From positions 1 to 6,854 of the forward strand of contig QGUP01000107.1 in assembly GCA_003242505.1 (NCBI GenBank): 6,854 bases of DNA, read 5' to 3'. Shown here in pieces: positions 4,741 through 6,854 of this stretch; the first letter of the stretch is position 1; each line of letters starts with the position of its first letter. This DNA is from Bacillota bacterium (GTDB lineage: Bacteria > Bacillota > Sulfobacillia > Symbiobacteriales > ZC4RG38). The notes below the pieces were generated by a model, which did not search any database, was not told where the DNA came from, and saw only the letters and a program-made list of their open reading frames with translations. Both the position numbers and the translations under genes were made by a program.

Positions 4741-6044
4741 GAGCGGCAGGGGCGCTGCCGGACCCGGAAGGGGACCGGCAGGGGGCCCGGGGCGCCGGGG
4801 GCCGGGGAACCGGCCCCCGGGGCCGTTTGGGCGGCTTTGGTTTGGCCGGCCTCGGCCGTCTGGCCGGCCTCGGCCAGGGGCTCAGCGACCTCGCCCTGGT
4901 CGCCCTGGTCGCCCTGGCCGCGGTGACCGCGGCGACCCTGGCCCGGATGGTGGGCCAGGCTCCCTTCCCCATCCCCGCGTACCGGCTGGAGCACCCCGGG
5001 GAGGTGGCCGCTTACATCGTCCTGGGGCTGGCGGTGGCGCTGCTGGCCCGGGGATACACCCGCCTGGTGGTGGCGGCCGAGGCCCTGGACGGGCGGCTGG
5101 GGCGGCTGCCGGCCTGGCTGGGGCCGGCCCTGGGGGGCCTGCTCTTCGGGGCGGTGGGCATCGCCCTCCCGGAGACTCTGGGCGGGGGTTACGAGGTCAT
5201 CGCCCGCACCCTGACGGGGAGTCTGCCCCCGGGGACGATGCTCCTCCTCCTGGCGGCCAAGTTCGCCACCGTCGGCATCACCCAGGCCACCGGCTGGGTC
5301 GGCGGCGTCTTCGCGCCGGCGATGTTCCTCGGCGCCATGGCCGGCGGCGTCTACGGGTCCGTGGTGGAGCGCCTCTTCCCCGGGGCGACGGGACCGGCGG
5401 GGGGCTATTCCGTGGGGGGGGTGGCCGCCATGATCGCCGGCGCAACCCACGGGCCGCTGACCGCCCTCGCCCTCCTCTTTGAGGTGACCCGGGACTACCA
5501 GATCGCCTTGCCGGCGATGGTGGCCTGCGGCATCGCCACGGTGTACAGCCAGCGGCTCAGCCCGTACTCCATCGACACCCTGCACCTCCCCGAGCAGGGG
5601 GTGGTGCTGCCCTGGCAGATCCAGGACCTCCGGAACATCCCCGTCGCCCAGGCGATGGCCGCCCCCGTCCACACCGTCCGGACCGGGGCGACCCTGGGGG
5701 AGGTGATCGCCGCGATGCAACGCTACCGGCACACCGGCTTTCCGGTGGTGGACCACCAGGGCCGGCTGGTGGGGATCGTCACCCTGAAGGACATCCGGGA
5801 CGTCCCCCTGGAGGGCCGGCTGCGGGTACGGGTGGAGCAGGTGATGAGCCGGGACCTGGAGGTGGTCACCCCGGACCAGAGCCTGGCGGAGGCCGCCCTG
5901 GCCATGGCCCGCCGGGGAGTGGGCCGGCTGCCGGTGGTGGACAGCGCCGACCCGGACCGGCTGGTGGGGATCCTGACCCGCAGCGACATCCTCCGGGCCT
6001 ACCAGGGGCAAGGCGCTGGCGGCAGCACGGCCCGGTTGGCGTGA
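4737..6044 (+). CDS. N-terminally truncated CLC chloride channel/antiporter with C-terminal CBS pair
   Basis: From TTG 4737 the product is 435 residues. Residues 1-48 are Gly/Arg/Leu-rich with no family match. From about residue 50 it follows the second half of the CLC fold: a helix ending LARMVGQAPFPIPAY, the helices around AAYIVLGLAVALLARG and LGPALGGLLFGAVGIALPETLGGGYEVI, the third anion-pathway motif GGVFAP (189-194), then GATHGPLTALALLFEVTRDYQ and SPYSIDTLHL (275-284). CBS domains follow at about 301-358 and 365-423 (TGFPVVDHQGRLVGIVTLKDI; RLPVVDSADPDRLVGILTRSDI). Missing are the N-terminal helices with GSGIP and the gating-glutamate motif GKEGP/GREGP. The reading frame is otherwise clean, with no stops or frameshifts. 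The start is supported by GGGAGG (4724-4729) 7 bases upstream and by overlap with the preceding stop (ATTGA), suggesting coupled translation. As it stands it should not form a normal anion pore; it may be a decaying gene, an assembly deletion, or a repurposed regulatory protein. Confidence 0.75.
   Translation: MRAAGALPDPEGDRQGARGAGGRGTGPRGRLGGFGLAGLGRLAGLGQGLSDLALVALVALAAVTAATLARMVGQAPFPIPAYRLEHPGEVAAYIVLGLAVALLARGYTRLVVAAEALDGRLGRLPAWLGPALGGLLFGAVGIALPETLGGGYEVIARTLTGSLPPGTMLLLLAAKFATVGITQATGWVGGVFAPAMFLGAMAGGVYGSVVERLFPGATGPAGGYSVGGVAAMIAGATHGPLTALALLFEVTRDYQIALPAMVACGIATVYSQRLSPYSIDTLHLPEQGVVLPWQIQDLRNIPVAQAMAAPVHTVRTGATLGEVIAAMQRYRHTGFPVVDHQGRLVGIVTLKDIRDVPLEGRLRVRVEQVMSRDLEVVTPDQSLAEAALAMARRGVGRLPVVDSADPDRLVGILTRSDILRAYQGQGAGGSTARLA
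4791..4824 (+). other. Perfect GC hairpin with GGAA tetraloop at the start of the CLC-like gene
   Basis: Arms 4795-4805 and 4810-4820 pair over 11 base pairs without mismatch, closing a GGAA loop of the stable GNRA type. After one mismatch, three more pairs (4791-4793 with 4822-4824) extend it. A short TTT follows at 4826-4828. It could be a weak terminator for the SRPBCC gene, a leader or attenuation structure inside the N-terminal coding region, or a relic of the event that truncated the CLC gene. Confidence 0.5.
4843..4875 (+). repeat. 18-bp-period direct repeat encoding LAGLGR-LAGLGQ
   Basis: TGGCCGGCCTCGGCC occurs at 4843-4857 and again, identical, at 4861-4875. In the CLC-like frame the repeat gives LAGLGR then LAGLGQ, part of a low-complexity segment that does not match the CLC family. 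Confidence 0.85.
4892..4918 (+). repeat. Three copies of a 9-bp repeat encoding ALV-type residues
   Basis: CGCCCTGGT is present at 4892 and 4901, with CGCCCTGGC at 4910. In frame it encodes the repeating part of ALVALVALAA at the start of the first membrane helix of the CLC-like protein. Together with the 18-bp repeat just upstream it marks DNA prone to slippage. Confidence 0.8.
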
Positions 6045-6082
6045 CCCTGGCGCCCCAATGGGCCGCCAGGGCATTTACTTTT
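6045..6082 (+). terminator. Intrinsic terminator after the CLC-like gene
   Basis: CCCTGGCG (6045-6052) pairs with CGCCAGGG (6064-6071). After one C-C mismatch, three more G-C pairs (6054-6056 with 6060-6062) close a small AAT loop. The T-rich catttactttt follows. The hairpin starts on the base after the CLC-like stop codon. Confidence 0.75.
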
Positions 6083-6101
6083 CCGGGCGGTCTGTTACAA
6101 T
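6074..6101 (+). promoter_or_regulatory. Sigma-A-like promoter for speD
   Basis: TTTACT (6074-6079) and TACAAT (6096-6101) are separated by 16 bases. They match the TTGACA/TATAAT consensus at 4 and 5 of 6 positions, and this is the best such pair seen in the window. Transcription would start near 6108, leaving a leader of about 85 bases with a GC-rich hairpin (about 6125-6160) before the speD start. The -35 hexamer lies in the T-rich tail of the upstream terminator. Confidence 0.65.
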
Positions 6102-6192
6102 TAGACTTGATTGGCTGGGGTTCCGCCCGGGCCGCCCACCGCGGGGCAGCCCGGTCGGGCCCGAAATTCGAGTAAGGGGGCTGATAGGGGAA

Positions 6193-6618
6193 ATGAAAGC
6201 ACTGGGCCGCCACATCCTGGCGGAGGTTTATGGTTGCGACCCCACGGTCATCAACGACGTGGAAAAGGTCGAGCGGATTCTGGTGGATGCTGCCCTGAAA
6301 GCCGGGGCAGAGATCCGGGAGGTCGCCTTCCATAAATTCAGTCCCCAGGGCGTCAGCGGCATGGTGATCATTTCCGAGAGCCACTTGGCGGTCCACACCT
6401 GGCCAGAGCTCGGGTACGCAGCGGTGGATGTCTTCACCTGTGGCGAACACGTCGACCCGTGGGTCTCCATGCGGTATATCTGCGAGGCCTTCGGCGCGCA
6501 GAACGTGACGGCCACGGAGACCCTGCGGGGCATCATGCCGGAGAAGAACAGCGTTTCCAACCAGAGCGGCCGGCCCTGGCAGCAGGGTTCGGTGCCGGCT
6601 CAGGCAGTCGCCGGGTAA
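6193..6618 (+). CDS. speD: S-adenosylmethionine decarboxylase proenzyme
   Basis: This enzyme decarboxylates S-adenosylmethionine to supply the aminopropyl donor for spermidine synthesis. The proenzyme cleaves itself and turns a serine into the pyruvoyl cofactor. The 141-residue protein is of the short bacterial/archaeal class (B. subtilis and Thermotoga type). With Met at 6193 the catalytic residues fall exactly at the Thermotoga maritima numbers: cleavage between Glu62 and Ser63 in SESHLAVHTWPE, Ser55, His68 and Cys83 (FTCGEHVDPW). This agreement fixes the start. The frame is open upstream, but the promoter lies inside that stretch. The Shine-Dalgarno sites are imperfectly spaced (AAGGGGG 12 bases away, AGGGG 2 bases away). 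The tail after about residue 125 (SGRPWQQGSVPAQAVAG) is longer than usual and unconserved. GC content is visibly lower than in the genes upstream. No speE follows in the window; the gene is flanked by a promoter and a terminator and so appears monocistronic. Confidence 0.95.
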   Translation: MKALGRHILAEVYGCDPTVINDVEKVERILVDAALKAGAEIREVAFHKFSPQGVSGMVIISESHLAVHTWPELGYAAVDVFTCGEHVDPWVSMRYICEAFGAQNVTATETLRGIMPEKNSVSNQSGRPWQQGSVPAQAVAG

Positions 6619-6676
6619 TCCCCGGGGAGGTGCGTCCGTATTAGTACCGACAGACCGCATTTCCGCGGCGTAGGCT

Positions 6677-6727
6677 GAACCCCGACGGCACCTACGGTGA
6701 GCAGGGAGCCGTCGGGGTTCGTCTTTT
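6677..6727 (+). terminator. Intrinsic terminator after speD
   Basis: GAACCCCGACGGC (6677-6689) and GCCGTCGGGGTTC (6708-6720) form a perfect 13-bp stem around an 18-base loop. The tail GTCTTTT (6721-6727) follows. The 58 bases between the speD stop and the stem (6619-6676) hold no gene I can support; they include the palindrome CCCCGGGG at 6620-6627. Confidence 0.85.
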
Positions 6728-6782
6728 CACCGCGTAACATTTTAGTGGGGCGGGGCAGCAGGAAAAGGCTGGGCAAATAAAG

Positions 6783-6851
6783 TAGGAACCTCACCCCGAG
6801 AGTGTCCACCGCTCTCAGAATCCCAAAGGATTCCGTGGGGTGAGGCTCCTA
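6783..6851 (+). other. Compact three-way-junction foldback before an ATG at the window edge
   Basis: TAGGAACCTCACCCC (6783-6797) pairs with 6837-6851 over 14 of 15 positions. Inside are two further hairpins: 6798-6804 with 6810-6816 (7 pairs including one T-G, 5-base loop) and GAATCC/GGATTC (6818-6823 with 6828-6833, CAAA loop). The 3' arm contains GGGGTGAGG (6837-6845), which could act as a ribosome binding site for the ATG at 6851-6853. Candidate roles are a translation-controlling RNA leader or the folded left end of an IS200/IS605-type insertion element. Nothing here decides between them. Confidence 0.55.
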
Positions 6852-6854
6852 TGA

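Noticed and set aside
5414..5421. Run of eight G in the CLC-like gene, possible phase-variation tract
   Set aside because: The frame is intact on both sides, the encoded SVGGVAAM matches the family here, and short G runs are common at this base composition.
4521..6074. 517-residue minus-strand open frame opposite the SRPBCC and CLC-like genes
   Set aside because: It has the same composition artefact: His/Gln/Gly/Pro-rich, no motif, no plausible ribosome binding site, and antisense to clear CBS domains.
6058..6192. Upstream extension of the speD frame to the ATG at 6058
   Set aside because: The extension has no family similarity and contains the predicted promoter and leader. The ATG at 6193 gives the exact SpeD catalytic numbering.
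6624..6673. GGGGAGG followed by a 12-codon frame starting ATT after speD
   Set aside because: The spacing is good, but ATT is a very rare start and the peptide is short and featureless; it ends before the speD terminator, and the purine run may be chance.
6600..6809. Minus-strand 69-residue open frame with a hydrophobic start (MDTLGVRFLLYLPSLFLLP)
   Set aside because: It looks like a small membrane peptide at first, but it runs through the speD terminator stem and the end of speD, and starts within the folded element at the right edge. No ribosome binding site stands out.
6783..6851. Hammerhead ribozyme, TPP or purine riboswitch as the identity of the three-way junction
   Set aside because: The required core sequences (CUGAUGA and GAAA for hammerhead, purine-riboswitch junction bases) are absent. 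A CTGAGAG on the minus strand recalls the TPP motif, but the rest of that fold is missing.

Overview
The window is very GC-rich, with a strong preference for G or C at third codon positions. It uses strong GGAGG-type ribosome binding sites and GTG or TTG as well as ATG starts. Every convincing gene lies on the + strand. The gene content (a class II type aspartokinase with an apparent internal start, a short bacterial-type SpeD, a CLC-CBS protein) and the strong Shine-Dalgarno sites would fit a high-GC member of the Firmicutes, for example a Thermaerobacter- or Symbiobacterium-like thermophile. That placement is an inference from style, not from a marker gene.

Layout. (1) Positions 1-369 hold the 3' end of an unrecognised Ala/Pro/Gly-rich protein. 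(2) Positions 351-435 are five tandem copies of a 17-bp unit that cover its stop codon and form part of the aspartokinase leader. (3) Positions 494-2815 hold lysC (aspartokinase) and, 12 bases later, a CorA-type divalent cation transporter, probably cotranscribed. (4) Positions 2816-2947 form a regulatory gap with an AT-richer operator-like dyad, a very strong GC hairpin and a strong ribosome binding site. It precedes a class III aminotransferase closely resembling putrescine aminotransferase (patA). (5) A small SRPBCC (polyketide cyclase/Coq10-like) lipid-binding-fold protein follows. Its stop codon overlaps a TTG start for a CLC chloride-channel-CBS protein that lacks the first half of the CLC fold. 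(6) An intrinsic terminator at 6045-6082 ends this group, and its T-rich tail overlaps the -35 region of a sigma-A-like promoter for speD. (7) speD (S-adenosylmethionine decarboxylase proenzyme) stands alone between that promoter and its own terminator at 6677-6727. (8) The last 70 bases fold into a compact three-way junction whose closing stem contains a Shine-Dalgarno-like sequence, just before an ATG at the window edge.

Functional reading. lysC begins the aspartate pathway to lysine, diaminopimelate, threonine and methionine. Methionine feeds S-adenosylmethionine, the SpeD substrate. PatA would deaminate putrescine (and possibly cadaverine), the diamines that spermidine synthesis draws on. 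The CorA, SRPBCC and CLC proteins have no evident pathway link. The points most worth a second look are the internal ribosome binding site in lysC, the half-length CLC gene, the 17-bp repeat array, the operator plus hairpin before patA, and the folded element at the right edge. There is no gene-free stretch over 300 bases.
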